Source: Clostridium omnivorum
GTDB lineage: Bacteria > Bacillota > Clostridia > Clostridiales > Clostridiaceae
DNA length: 64,000 bases
Reading direction: 5' to 3'
Assembly (NCBI RefSeq): GCF_026012015.1
Contig: NZ_BRXR01000001.1
Coordinates: 2,257,501 to 2,321,500, forward strand
The position numbers and the translations under genes were made by a program. The notes below the pieces were generated by a model. That model searched no databases. It was not told where the DNA came from and saw only the letters and a list, made by a program, of their open reading frames with translations. This document shows, in pieces, positions 25,374-34,864 of the stretch (its first letter is position 1; the number at the start of each line of letters is the position of its first letter).

Positions 25374-27224
25374 ATGTTTTATTGTAAAAAGTGTAAAAGT
25401 AGTATAGAAGATTCACATAGATACTGTCATGGCTGTGGGGCATATATAGGTGAGCCGGCAGTTAGAGCTGATGACTGGCAGCAGCTTGAGAATAATGGTG
25501 ATGAAGAAATACAGTATGAATATAGTGAAGAAGGTAAAATTATAACACTGCATTGTGAAAAGTGTGATGCAGTTGTGGAAAAGTATCATAAGTACTGCAC
25601 TAATTGTGGAAGAAATTTAGAGAATAATATAAGGACTGAACTTATAGATCCAAAAACGCTGGATGAATCCAGTATAGATTCCGAAGAAGAGGTAGGAGCT
25701 ATTGGGAAATATGAAAAAAAGATAAGTGCATTGATTAACAAATTTTTTAGTAATAAGAAGTTAGTAGCTGTGACTTCAATATTTTTGATGTCTTTAATAG
25801 TGGGCATTTATATTGGAAAAGTATACTTTAAGCCAGTGCCAAGATATGAGCAGGATGCAAGTTACAAAACTTTTGCACAGGATAAAGACGGGATGTACTA
25901 TTCCTATTTTATAGACTCACAGGTAAATGAACTTCATGAAAAAAGAGGTGTGTATAAAGCAAAAAGCGATGGAACAAATGCGGTTAAAATTAGTGATAAG
26001 CCTGCTGCTTATTTAAATTTATATAAGAACTATATTTACTACATAAATTTTGATGACAGAAAAATATATAGAATGAAAAAGGATGGTAGTGACAATAAAA
26101 AGATAAGTGATGAGATGGCTATAAGCTTGCTTGTAGATAGGGGATATATTTACTATAGAGATAAAGTAGCAGAGGAAGCAGGAAGTACCCTATTTAGAAT
26201 GAAACTGGATGGAAGTAAAAAGGTGGAAGTCACCAAGGATGCTTTATCCTATAATATCATTGATAATTATATTTATTATTCCAGTAGAGCTTCACTTGGA
26301 GAGGTATATAGAATTAAGACTGATGGTTCAAATAAAACAAAGATATGTAAGATAAATGGAGTATTAAAATACATAAAGGATGACTACATCTATTACTCTA
26401 TGGCTCAGGAAAATATAACAGATGCAGCTCAATTTATGTATAACACTACCTATTTGAATAAGGTTAAACTAGACGGCACAAACTCTACTAAATTGACAAA
26501 CGAACCAGTGTATAGTTTTTATGTAGATAAGAACAATATTGTTTATTTTGAGCAGTTCGACAATCAAAATAGGGATATTACTATCAATTTATACAAGGTA
26601 AATTCTGATGGACAAGGAAAAACTAAGATAGCTGAAAAGATTTCTTCATTTTTTTATATTGCTGATGATCAAGTGTTCTATATAGATAATGAAAATCAAC
26701 TTCCCTATAGAAAGGATTTTAAGGGTTCTAATAGTATATCGCTATTAGGAATAGATGAGGCTGCTGCTGAAAAATATAAAATTGAAGCAATAAAAAAACA
26801 GACACTGCCAGCAGATTCGGTGGAGACTGTTAACAAAAATATTGATAGTATGTTTGTGGTTTATTTAGGCCAAAAGGGAAACAGCAAAGTGTCAGAAGCA
26901 TATAATACTAGAGTATTAGATATGTTTGTTCAGAATTCAGGTGGTGGAAAACAGTATGTTCGAGTGACAAAGTTTATAAACGATAGTGCTACTACTAATT
27001 TGAATGAAGTAATTGACATGCAATCTGATGGAAGCAGAATAATGTATATTTCTTATAAAAAGGATGGCAGCAATTATAAAGTAGAGAATGTAAAATTTTA
27101 TGAAGGAATTATTGAGAAGCAAGATAACTATTCTATAAAGTATTTCCTTGTTGAAAAAAAGAATGATACAGAGGAAAAGGGACTAGAAATATTAAGTATT
27201 AATAAGGATAACATAAGAAGTTAA
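25374..27224 (+). CDS. Zinc-ribbon membrane protein with DUF5050 repeats
   Basis: 616 residues. Two N-terminal zinc ribbons, each with two CxxC pairs (YCKKCKS...CHGCGAY and HCEKCDA...CTNCGRN). A single membrane helix about 130-150 (LVAVTSIFLMSLIVGIYIG) is followed by a large extracellular part of repeated DGSN/T-K-I and YIYY units, typical of DUF5050 beta-propeller-like proteins. It could relay a surface signal to the inside. ATG at 25374 follows TGGGGGAA; an in-frame ATG 5 codons earlier lies before that site. Partner and ligand unknown. Confidence 0.8.
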   Translation: MFYCKKCKSSIEDSHRYCHGCGAYIGEPAVRADDWQQLENNGDEEIQYEYSEEGKIITLHCEKCDAVVEKYHKYCTNCGRNLENNIRTELIDPKTLDESSIDSEEEVGAIGKYEKKISALINKFFSNKKLVAVTSIFLMSLIVGIYIGKVYFKPVPRYEQDASYKTFAQDKDGMYYSYFIDSQVNELHEKRGVYKAKSDGTNAVKISDKPAAYLNLYKNYIYYINFDDRKIYRMKKDGSDNKKISDEMAISLLVDRGYIYYRDKVAEEAGSTLFRMKLDGSKKVEVTKDALSYNIIDNYIYYSSRASLGEVYRIKTDGSNKTKICKINGVLKYIKDDYIYYSMAQENITDAAQFMYNTTYLNKVKLDGTNSTKLTNEPVYSFYVDKNNIVYFEQFDNQNRDITINLYKVNSDGQGKTKIAEKISSFFYIADDQVFYIDNENQLPYRKDFKGSNSISLLGIDEAAAEKYKIEAIKKQTLPADSVETVNKNIDSMFVVYLGQKGNSKVSEAYNTRVLDMFVQNSGGGKQYVRVTKFINDSATTNLNEVIDMQSDGSRIMYISYKKDGSNYKVENVKFYEGIIEKQDNYSIKYFLVEKKNDTEEKGLEILSINKDNIRS

Positions 27225-27261
27225 TATAATTCTGTTATGTATGCAAAAAAGGGGTGTGGAA

Positions 27262-28041
27262 ATGAAGAGAAACGAAGCTTTTAATTCAATTGCAGAACTT
27301 TATGATGAGGTGAGGCCATCATATCCTAATAAATTGATTGAGGATATTATTAATAATACAAAAATAACCACTGAGAGCAGCTTGCTTGAGATAGGACCTG
27401 GTACAGGAAAGGCAACAATTAAATTAGCTGAAAAGGGGTTTAAAATACGCGGGGTTGAATTAAGTGAAAATATGACTAAGCTGTTAAGAGAAAAATGTAC
27501 AAACTATCCAAAGGTAGAGGTTGAAGTGGCCTCTTTTGAGAGCTGGCAGCCTAAGAATGATGAAAAATACCAGGTTGTTTATTGTGCACAAGCTTTTCAC
27601 TGGATTGATAAAGCCTTAAGCTATAAAAAATGCTATGAACTTCTTGAGGATGGAGGATACCTTGCTCTGTTCTGGTATCAACCTGTAGCTGAAAAGTCAG
27701 AGCTTAAAGAAGAGATAAATAACATTATAAGTAAATATGAATCTAAATCAAAAACCAAAAATGAGGAAGAGCACACCCCCTCTCAGCTAACTGAAATGAG
27801 AAAGGTGGAGTTTGCGTCTTCAGGCTTTTTTAAGGATGTTCAGGTTTTTGAGTATACCATTGAAAACTCAATGAATGCTAAGGAATATATAAAGGTTATT
27901 AACTCCTATTCTGGTTTTGCAGTATTAGAAGAAGCTGTTAGATTAAGCCTAGATAAAGAGGTAGAACAAGCTATTAATAACCATGGTGGGAAAATAACTT
28001 CAGGCCTTAATTATTCATTGTTTTTAGGCAAAAGGATATAG
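27262..28041 (+). CDS. Class I SAM-dependent methyltransferase
   Basis: 259 residues. Motif I LLEIGPGTGKATIKLAEKG, then GVELSENMTKLLREK with the acidic ribose-binding residue, and VVYCAQAFHWID at motif IV. The N-terminal FNSIAELYDEVRPSYP is typical of small-molecule methyltransferases of the UbiE/Methyltransf_11 group. ATG at 27262 follows AAAGGGGTGTGG; an ATG 7 codons upstream lies before that ribosome site. Substrate unknown. Confidence 0.85.
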   Translation: MKRNEAFNSIAELYDEVRPSYPNKLIEDIINNTKITTESSLLEIGPGTGKATIKLAEKGFKIRGVELSENMTKLLREKCTNYPKVEVEVASFESWQPKNDEKYQVVYCAQAFHWIDKALSYKKCYELLEDGGYLALFWYQPVAEKSELKEEINNIISKYESKSKTKNEEEHTPSQLTEMRKVEFASSGFFKDVQVFEYTIENSMNAKEYIKVINSYSGFAVLEEAVRLSLDKEVEQAINNHGGKITSGLNYSLFLGKRI

Positions 28042-28120
28042 ATTTTAAATATTTTTTCTAATGTAAGATATATAATGTTCTTTTTCATCATAAACTCTAA
28101 TAAAAGTTAGGGGGGATTTT

Positions 28121-28675
28121 ATGGTTGAGAAGGCATTTAATAAATTCTTTTGGGGCTTCTTTTTTATTCTAGTTAGCTTTAAAGTGCAAGGCTTTGATAT
28201 ATTTCCAGACATTGTTGGGTATATAATGTTTGCCATTGGCTTTAATGCTCTAAGCGTACATAGTGATCGATTTGAAAAAGCTAAACCATTTAACTACATA
28301 ATGATATTTTTATCCGTATTTTCTATCTATGAAAGACCAGCGCAAGTCGGGCTTATGCAAACAAGTTTATCAAACTGGGTGGTAATTTTGATAGGAGTTA
28401 TATCAACAATTATAAATCTTATAATTGTATATAATCTTTTTGCTGGAATAATAGAAATGGCCAAGAAGCAAAGAAAGCCTGATATTGCTGATGAGGCTGA
28501 TAAAAAGTGGACGCAGTATGTAATTATTCAATTTGCAGTGCTTTTATTATTTGTATTTGTTATAATTCCTGTTGTTGCAGCCCTTTATATGATATGCTTA
28601 GTTGTAGCAACTGTTGCATATGCAATAATAGTGATGTGTTTTATGAAGAAATGCGGATTGAGTTTAAATAGTTAA
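28121..28675 (+). CDS. Hypothetical membrane protein
   Basis: 184 residues with about five membrane helices (about 8-25, 27-45, 55-70, 82-105, 130-175 as a pair). No charged catalytic motif and no recognised family. A stretch of polar residues between helices 4 and 5 (KKQRKPDIADEADKK) probably faces the cytoplasm. GGGGGGA lies before ATG at 28121. It is followed directly by a palindromic repeat element. Confidence 0.6.
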   Translation: MVEKAFNKFFWGFFFILVSFKVQGFDIFPDIVGYIMFAIGFNALSVHSDRFEKAKPFNYIMIFLSVFSIYERPAQVGLMQTSLSNWVVILIGVISTIINLIIVYNLFAGIIEMAKKQRKPDIADEADKKWTQYVIIQFAVLLLFVFVIIPVVAALYMICLVVATVAYAIIVMCFMKKCGLSLNS

Positions 28676-28770
28676 TAAGTAAGAAGTAAGAAGTAAGAGT
28701 TATGGTTAAAATTCAGCTTAGCTGAATTTTTTCAACAGCTCTTACTTTTTACCTTTTAGTTCTTACTTAA
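28676..28770. repeat. MITE-like nested palindrome of TAAGTAAGAA units
   Basis: The element is a set of nested inverted repeats: TAAGTAAGAA (28676-28685) with TTCTTACTTA (28760-28769), AAGTAAGAG (28691-28699) with CTCTTACTT (28739-28747), and a central perfect hairpin AAAATTCAGC-TTA-GCTGAATTTT (28708-28730). The left arm contains three GTAAGAA direct units. It fills the gap between convergent genes and can act as a terminator both ways. Similar short palindromes are scattered in other clostridial genomes, as I remember. Confidence 0.65.
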
Positions 28771-28786
28771 ATAAATAATCATTGTT

Positions 28787-31180
28787 TTAGTTTTTTTCCT
28801 TATGCTTTATTTTCTGAACGAAGGATTCAACTACTAAAATTGCTGCCACTATGGGTGCACCAAGGAGATAGGCTGCGGATGTACCAGCGCTGCCGAAGAA
28901 AATTAAAGAAAGTGCATCCAGGATGGTATTATCCTTAACCAGATATGTCCAAGTTGAGGATGGTGGTTTTATTCTTGCTTTTAATTCACTTACACCTTCC
29001 ATAGATAGTTCCATGGTTTCAAAGTCTTGAATAATCCTATCTTGGATATATTGCTGAAGCTGCTCATACATTTTGGCTGTTTCTATTTTATATTCCTGCA
29101 GCGGCTGCTTTCCACCAATAACCTTTAGATTTATTCCTTCTTGCAGGGTAGCTGTAGCTGCTAGGAAATCTGCCCAGCTATCATCTATATTATATAGAGC
29201 AACTTGCTTTTCAAGGTCTTTTAATGCTTCCGCTCCTAACAGTTCAAAGAGTTCTTCATAAATCTTTGGATTTTTCTCTTCCAAGATGTTAAAAGGATTA
29301 GTGTCTAGAAGGATTTCACATCTTCTTTTATAAACTTGAAAGCGCTGATTTTCTACTATAGAAGAGTATTGCCACAACACTCTTCTTAAATCTGAATTTT
29401 GTCCTTGAACTATTCTTTGAACTTGAGATACCTTTTTTGCTATTCTTTGACTAGGCAGTGGTTCATCTTGGTTCTTAGGTCTGATTATTTGAGGTAGAAC
29501 CCTGTCAATACCATATTGCTTTATAAGATCATCCTCCAGGCTTATAAAGAATCTGGACATTCCAGGATCTCCCTGACGGCCTGCTCTTCCTCTAAGCTGC
29601 TTATCTATACGGAGACTTTCGTGTCTATTAGTTCCTATGACATAAAGTCCGCCAAGAGTTACTATTTTATCCCTATCGATTTCTTTAGGTCCTCCAAGCT
29701 TTATATCAGCGCCTCTGCCCGCCATATTGGTTGAAACAGTGACAGCGCCAAGTGTACCTGCTTGTTCAATAATATTTGCCTCTAATTCATCATTTTTTGC
29801 ATTTAATACATTGCAGTTTATATCAGCTTTTTTTAATTCCTCAGCTAAATATTCTGATTCTTTAACACTGCAGGTACCAATTAAAAGAGGCTGTCCTGTA
29901 GCATGTATCTTTATAATTTCAGCTACTAGAGCTTTGTATTTTGCTTCCTTGTGTGTAAATATTACATCACCATAATCTTCTCTTATACAAGGGGTGTGAG
30001 ATGGAATTGCCATTGTTTCTAGATTATAAAATTCTCTTATTTCTTCAGCAGAATCCATAGCTGTTGCGGTCATACCTGCCAGTTTTTTATATAAACATAT
30101 AAAGCTTTGCAGGGTGATTTGACTCATAATACGCCCCTTTGAGTTAATACCAACCTTTTCTTTTGTCTCTAAAGCAGCTTGAATTCCGTCCGGCCAGTGT
30201 CTGTTTTCAGCCACTCTGCCAGTAAATTCGTCTACCATTTCAATTATATTGTCTTTAACAATATAATCTACATCCTTTTTAAGCATTGCCATTGCATAAA
30301 GGCAGTTGTGCACTTCATTTAATAATTTATAGTTTTCTTCAGCATATAGATTTTCAATGCCAAGCATATTCTCTACAGCATTAAGGCCAGCTTCTGTAAG
30401 AAATGCGTTTTTTTCATACTCATCTTTATCATAATGTACTTTTGGCTTTAGTTTTTTAATTGCTTCCATGGTAATATAAAGGGTATTATCATTATCAACA
30501 CCACCAGCAGCAATTACTAGAGGTATTCTTGCTTCGTCCACAATAATTGAATCCGCTTCATCTACTATAGCAAAATTGAAGGGTCTTTCAATTAGTTTAT
30601 TTTTGTCATAGCATAGATTATCCCTTAGATAGTCAAAGCCAGCTACTTTTGCTGTTACGTATGTAATATCACACAAGTATGCTTGCCTTTTATCTTCAAT
30701 ATTCATAGTGTCCTGCACGTAGCCAACAGTTAAACCCAGCATTTTATATATTGGGCCCATCCATCCTGCATCTCTTTTTGCTAAGTAATCATTAAAGGTA
30801 AGAATTTGGCAGCCATCTCCGGTAAGCCCATTTAAATAAGCAGTAAAAACAGCAGTTAAGGTTTTCCCTTCTCCAGTCTGCATTTCTATTAGTTTGCCTT
30901 TGTGCATAGCAATGGCAGCTGCAATTTGTTCATCATAGGCAGTTAATGCTAGAACCCTTTTTACAGCCTCTTTTACAAGGGCAAAGGCTTCTATTAAAAT
31001 ATCATCCATGGAGTGTCCCTGCAAAAGTTTGTTTTTTAACTCTGTGGACTTATTTAGCAGGTTACCTTCACTTAATTTACTAAAATCAATAACATTGATT
31101 TGTTCCACTATTTTTTTATAGCTGCTATATTCAGAGCGGCTTGACCTTTTTTCAAGGGCCTTAATTAATACGGTAGACAT
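28787..31180 (-). CDS. SecA paralogue with hydrophobic C-terminus
   Basis: 797 residues. Walker A MQTGEGKT, DEADSIIVDEARIPL, and the NBD2 arginine motifs (TNMAGRGADIKLGG, QLRGRAGRQGDPG) are intact, so it should be an active SecA-family ATPase. The C-terminal region is unlike housekeeping SecA: it lacks the zinc-binding CxC...HC tail and instead has a hydrophobic pair DALSLIFFGSAGTSAAYLLGAPIVAAILVVESF, then a basic end (KIKHKEKN). No SecY2 or accessory Sec partner is adjacent. ATG at 31180 follows AGGAGG. It may be a membrane-anchored SecA2-type translocase. Confidence 0.85.
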   Translation of the reverse strand: MSTVLIKALEKRSSRSEYSSYKKIVEQINVIDFSKLSEGNLLNKSTELKNKLLQGHSMDDILIEAFALVKEAVKRVLALTAYDEQIAAAIAMHKGKLIEMQTGEGKTLTAVFTAYLNGLTGDGCQILTFNDYLAKRDAGWMGPIYKMLGLTVGYVQDTMNIEDKRQAYLCDITYVTAKVAGFDYLRDNLCYDKNKLIERPFNFAIVDEADSIIVDEARIPLVIAAGGVDNDNTLYITMEAIKKLKPKVHYDKDEYEKNAFLTEAGLNAVENMLGIENLYAEENYKLLNEVHNCLYAMAMLKKDVDYIVKDNIIEMVDEFTGRVAENRHWPDGIQAALETKEKVGINSKGRIMSQITLQSFICLYKKLAGMTATAMDSAEEIREFYNLETMAIPSHTPCIREDYGDVIFTHKEAKYKALVAEIIKIHATGQPLLIGTCSVKESEYLAEELKKADINCNVLNAKNDELEANIIEQAGTLGAVTVSTNMAGRGADIKLGGPKEIDRDKIVTLGGLYVIGTNRHESLRIDKQLRGRAGRQGDPGMSRFFISLEDDLIKQYGIDRVLPQIIRPKNQDEPLPSQRIAKKVSQVQRIVQGQNSDLRRVLWQYSSIVENQRFQVYKRRCEILLDTNPFNILEEKNPKIYEELFELLGAEALKDLEKQVALYNIDDSWADFLAATATLQEGINLKVIGGKQPLQEYKIETAKMYEQLQQYIQDRIIQDFETMELSMEGVSELKARIKPPSSTWTYLVKDNTILDALSLIFFGSAGTSAAYLLGAPIVAAILVVESFVQKIKHKEKN

Positions 31181-31685
31181 ATGTTTCCTCCTGTTTTCTT
31201 TATACTATGCATAAAGATTTATTAATCTTTCAGTAATTCTACAAATTATAACAAATGATTTTTTACTAGCTAGTTTTCTACAAATTTTTATTAATATAAT
31301 TTATATGTCTAATAAGACAATATTGTGTAGGCTTTATAAATGACAAATTATTTTATAAATTTTATATCCTTACATTCTTCTTCATATTTATCTGAAAATT
31401 ATATTTTTAAATCATTAAATGGCTTATTATGGTCATAAAGCAAAAGTGGCTCATGGATATTTCCCACTTAGTTAATAGCATATAATGATTATACTATAAC
31501 CTTAATTAATATAATAGAATAATATGGAATAAATGGATAGATAAATAAAAATGTTCAATTTCTGTACAACAAATAAACGATGTTGTGTAAAGTAAAGAAT
31601 AAAATATACGATGATTTAAATATGTAATTAAGTATAATAATAAAAACAATTGAATTTAATTAGCCATTGATGTGAGGGATATAAA
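31181..31685. other. 505-base AT-rich intergenic region
   Basis: This divergent gap holds the promoters of the SecA paralogue (minus) and the GNAT gene (plus). Near its right side is one inverted repeat, ACAACA (31566-31571) with TGTTGT (31581-31586), inside TGTACAACA...TGTTGTGTA, which may be an operator. I see no open reading frame, RNA family or repeat element in the rest. Confidence 0.5.
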
Positions 31686-32147
31686 ATGAAAAATATTGAG
31701 TATGTTAATGGAAATAGGGAGCTTTTAGAGACGGTAAAGCCATTATGGGAAAAATTAAATGAGCATCATAAGAATAACTCTACTGATTTTTCTGAAGTAT
31801 ATGAAGCTTTTACTTTCGAGGATAGAAGTAAAAAGTTTTATAGTAGTGAGATTAAAAGCGTAAATATAGAGTTAGTTAAAGATGTTGAAAAAGGCAAATA
31901 TGTAGGATACTGTATCAGTACTATAAGTAAAGAGTTTGTTGGGGAGATTGATTCGCTGTATATTGATAATGACTATCGAAGTCTTGGAATTGGCGATAAC
32001 CTAATGGAAAGGGCAATACAGTGGCTGGATAATAATAATGTAAAAAAGAAAATAATCGGTGTAGCTGCAGGCAATGAAAAAGTACTGGAATTTTATAAAA
32101 GACATGGGTTTTATAAGCGCACAACTATATTAGAACAAAAATGGTGA
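31686..32147 (+). CDS. GNAT family N-acetyltransferase
   Basis: 153 residues with the GNAT core: GEIDSLYIDNDYRSLGIGDNLMERAIQWL and the closing NEKVLEFYKRHGFYKR. Single domain. GTGAGGG lies before ATG at 31686. The HIT gene's start lies only 16 bases past its stop, so the two are cotranscribed. Substrate unknown. Confidence 0.85.
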   Translation: MKNIEYVNGNRELLETVKPLWEKLNEHHKNNSTDFSEVYEAFTFEDRSKKFYSSEIKSVNIELVKDVEKGKYVGYCISTISKEFVGEIDSLYIDNDYRSLGIGDNLMERAIQWLDNNNVKKKIIGVAAGNEKVLEFYKRHGFYKRTTILEQKW

Positions 32148-32163
32148 TTTGAGAGGTAGAGTT

Positions 32164-32625
32164 ATGGAAGGGATAAATGATAGAATTGAGGCAGCAGTAC
32201 GTGGAGAGAATCCTAGATTGCTTATTAAGATGAAAAGTGGCTTTGCTGTTATAGGGGATACTCAGTTTTTACCAGGATATTGTGTGCTTCTTGGATATCC
32301 CAAAGCCTACTGCTTAAACGAATTAGATGAGCAGCATCGAAAAGAGTTTCTTTTTGATATGAGCCTTATAGGAGATGCAATAACTGATATATGCGATCCG
32401 CTTAGGATAAATTACGACATATTAGGCAATACAGAAACATTTTTGCATGCCCATATCTTCCCTCGTTATGCTTGGGAGGAGGAAACTAAAAGGAAAAAAC
32501 CAGTTTGGAAGTACCCTAAAGAGATGTGGGAAATTGATGAGTATCAATTTAGTGAAGAAAAGCATGGCGAAATGAAAGAGGAACTTGCTAAAAGGTTGGA
32601 GCAATTGATAAGGATATATTACTAA
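32164..32625 (+). CDS. HIT-like nucleotide hydrolase
   Basis: 153 residues. FLHAHIFPRY is a histidine-triad-type motif in which the last His is replaced by Phe (H-x-H-x-F). The middle His, the nucleophile in HIT enzymes, is kept. It could hydrolyse a dinucleoside polyphosphate or similar nucleotide. ATG at 32164 follows GAGAGGTAG, so I do not use the earlier GTG-type start at 32149. It follows the GNAT gene closely. Confidence 0.7.
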   Translation: MEGINDRIEAAVRGENPRLLIKMKSGFAVIGDTQFLPGYCVLLGYPKAYCLNELDEQHRKEFLFDMSLIGDAITDICDPLRINYDILGNTETFLHAHIFPRYAWEEETKRKKPVWKYPKEMWEIDEYQFSEEKHGEMKEELAKRLEQLIRIYY

Positions 32626-32846
32626 AATTTCGCGGAGAAAATAAAATAGCGTAAAAATAGTGAGAAATGAAAATTAGGAATATATTATAAGAGAATAGCA
32701 CTAAGAAAACTATTTTAGTAGTTTTTTTAGTGCTGTTTTTAGTTGTTTTAGAAAGAACTTATGAGAGTCATGAACAAAATAGGGGTTTTGTGGTATAATA
32801 TGTAAAGAAATACGAAAAGTGCTATGTGTTGGTGCGGGAGGATTGT

Positions 32847-33611
32847 ATGGCTAATATTTTAATTGTTGAAGATGATATTTATCAGAGAAGAAATCTTATA
32901 GCTATGATCAAAGAGCTTGGAGAAAGCTATCAAATATTTGAAGCAGATTGCGAAGAAGCTGCATTAAAACTAGCTGATGAAAATAGGATGGATTTATTTT
33001 ACGTAGATATAGAACTCAAAGATTCTTCTGGTTTGGAATTTGCAAAGAAAATTAGAAGTAATAATATGTACAAGCTTACCTGGATAGTTTTTATGACTAC
33101 CTATGTAAAGTACATGTTGGAGGCGTTTAAGGAAATACACTGTTATGATTATATAATAAAGCCATATGATAAGGAAAAAGTAAAAGAGCTTACCTTGTTA
33201 CTTTTAAATAATAGAGAAAATGAAAAGGTAAATAAGTTAGAAAAAAAGTATATTATTTTTAAATCAAGAGGTATAGAGATAAAACAATACATAGAGGATA
33301 TTTTTTTTATAGAGATCTGCCTACGGACTATAATTTTACACACAAAGATAGGTAAGATTGAGGTGAATAATCTGGCATTAAATAAAATAAAAGGTATGCT
33401 AAATGGAACTAATATTATTCAATGTCATCGTTCCTATTTAGTAAACATAGATTATGTGCAAAAGGTAGATAAGACAAAAAGTACATGGGATGCATTTTTT
33501 AGAGATTATAACATGAAGGTTCCAGTGAGCAGAAGTTACAAAAAAGATTTTGAAGAGACTTTAAAGAATGCTGGTGATAATGTATTAAGGAGAGGACAGA
33601 ATAACTTATGA
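32847..33611 (+). CDS. LytTR-family response regulator (AgrA-like)
   Basis: 254 residues. The receiver domain (1-120) starts MANILIVEDD; the phospho-acceptor is the Asp in LFYVDIELKDSSGLEFA and the conserved Lys is in YIIKPYD. The C-terminal LytTR DNA-binding domain (about 140-245) has IFFIEICLRTIILHT and CHRSYLVNIDYV. ATG at 32847 follows GGGAGG; an upstream start lies over that site. It overlaps the kinase by 4 bases (ATGA). With agrB and agrD opposite it, this is the AgrA of a quorum-sensing locus. Confidence 0.9.
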   Translation: MANILIVEDDIYQRRNLIAMIKELGESYQIFEADCEEAALKLADENRMDLFYVDIELKDSSGLEFAKKIRSNNMYKLTWIVFMTTYVKYMLEAFKEIHCYDYIIKPYDKEKVKELTLLLLNNRENEKVNKLEKKYIIFKSRGIEIKQYIEDIFFIEICLRTIILHTKIGKIEVNNLALNKIKGMLNGTNIIQCHRSYLVNIDYVQKVDKTKSTWDAFFRDYNMKVPVSRSYKKDFEETLKNAGDNVLRRGQNNL

Positions 33612-34864
33612 CATATGTACAAGATTTTATTCTAACATCAATGGAAGCAACGGCTATGATATTAATACTAGATCCATTGATAAAGGAAAAAAGAGATATT
33701 AAAAAGTACTGCTTTATTATTATTTTAACATCAATGTTTACTATTTTGACAAATAGCGTAAGTATATCAGTAAGCAACTATTTTAACTATATATTTATTA
33801 TAGTATTAATAATAATTTTATTTAAAAAGAAAATAGATGAAGCACTAATGGAACTAGGAATAGTTCTAGCTGCGCTAATGATTATTCAATTAGTAATTAT
33901 GGCTATGATTAAGCTTACAAAAATAGTATTTGTTAAGGATTTTTACCATGGTTTTACTATTAATAGTATACTTATAGGTTTATGTATTTATATAAATAAG
34001 TTTTCACCAATAGGAAAAATATATAATGATAATAAGTCATATATTAGAAAAGTGTATTTATTTATTATAAATATATTATTTTATATATTAACAGCTAAGT
34101 TTATGTGGGAAACCAATAGAAAGTTTTTTAATGAAAGTATGCTGTATATATCAGCTATAAGTATAGGATTTCTAGCATTTAACATCATATTTCTAGTTAA
34201 TAATATTAAATATGAAAGACAAAAAAAGGTAATAGAAACCTATAACCAATATAGCCCTATTATGTCAAATTTAATTGAAGATATAAAGAGAAGACAGCAT
34301 GATTTCAAAAATCATTTAAATACTATTTATGGCATTATTCAAGTAACTGATGATGGCGAAGTTAAAAGTAAGTTGAAAGAATACATCGAATCCTTAAGAA
34401 ACTCTGTTCAGGATAGTGATAATATTGTTCATGTAAATAACAAAATAATAGCAGCTATAATTTATAACAAGGTATGTGAAGCAAAAGATAAGAATATAAA
34501 CTTTAAATATGATGTGGACAATGAAGCAGATTTAGGATTGAAGCAGCATGAGATATCGGAAGTGTTAAATAATTTATTAGATAATGCCTTTGAGGCAGCT
34601 ATAAAAGCAGAGAATATTAGGAAAAATGTTGAACTAAAAATTTATATAGAAGAAGTAAATAAAATTATAGAGGTAAGAAATAGTATACCAGTAAATAATA
34701 TAAGTAATATGAGCAATTTTTTTATTAGAGGATTTAGTACAAAGGAAGAAAAGGGGCATGGATATGGCCTATATAATGTAAAAAAGATAGTTGAAGCAAA
34801 TAAAGGAATAATTCAACTATCTATTGAGGAAAATATTTTTATATTTAGATTAGCTTTTAGTTAA
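33608..34864 (+). CDS. GHKL sensor histidine kinase (AgrC-like)
   Basis: 418 residues. About six membrane helices fill residues 1-205. The dimerisation box RRQHDFKNHLNTIYG (phospho-His) and the GHKL ATP site NNLLDNAFEAA plus GHGYGLYNVKKIVEAN follow. This is the HPK10-type kinase of peptide quorum sensors. It starts inside the LytTR gene by ATGA overlap. Its last 15 bases overlap, on the opposite strand, the end of agrD. The lengthy membrane domain fits binding of a hydrophobic cyclic peptide from outside. Confidence 0.9.
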   Translation: MTYVQDFILTSMEATAMILILDPLIKEKRDIKKYCFIIILTSMFTILTNSVSISVSNYFNYIFIIVLIIILFKKKIDEALMELGIVLAALMIIQLVIMAMIKLTKIVFVKDFYHGFTINSILIGLCIYINKFSPIGKIYNDNKSYIRKVYLFIINILFYILTAKFMWETNRKFFNESMLYISAISIGFLAFNIIFLVNNIKYERQKKVIETYNQYSPIMSNLIEDIKRRQHDFKNHLNTIYGIIQVTDDGEVKSKLKEYIESLRNSVQDSDNIVHVNNKIIAAIIYNKVCEAKDKNINFKYDVDNEADLGLKQHEISEVLNNLLDNAFEAAIKAENIRKNVELKIYIEEVNKIIEVRNSIPVNNISNMSNFFIRGFSTKEEKGHGYGLYNVKKIVEANKGIIQLSIEENIFIFRLAFS

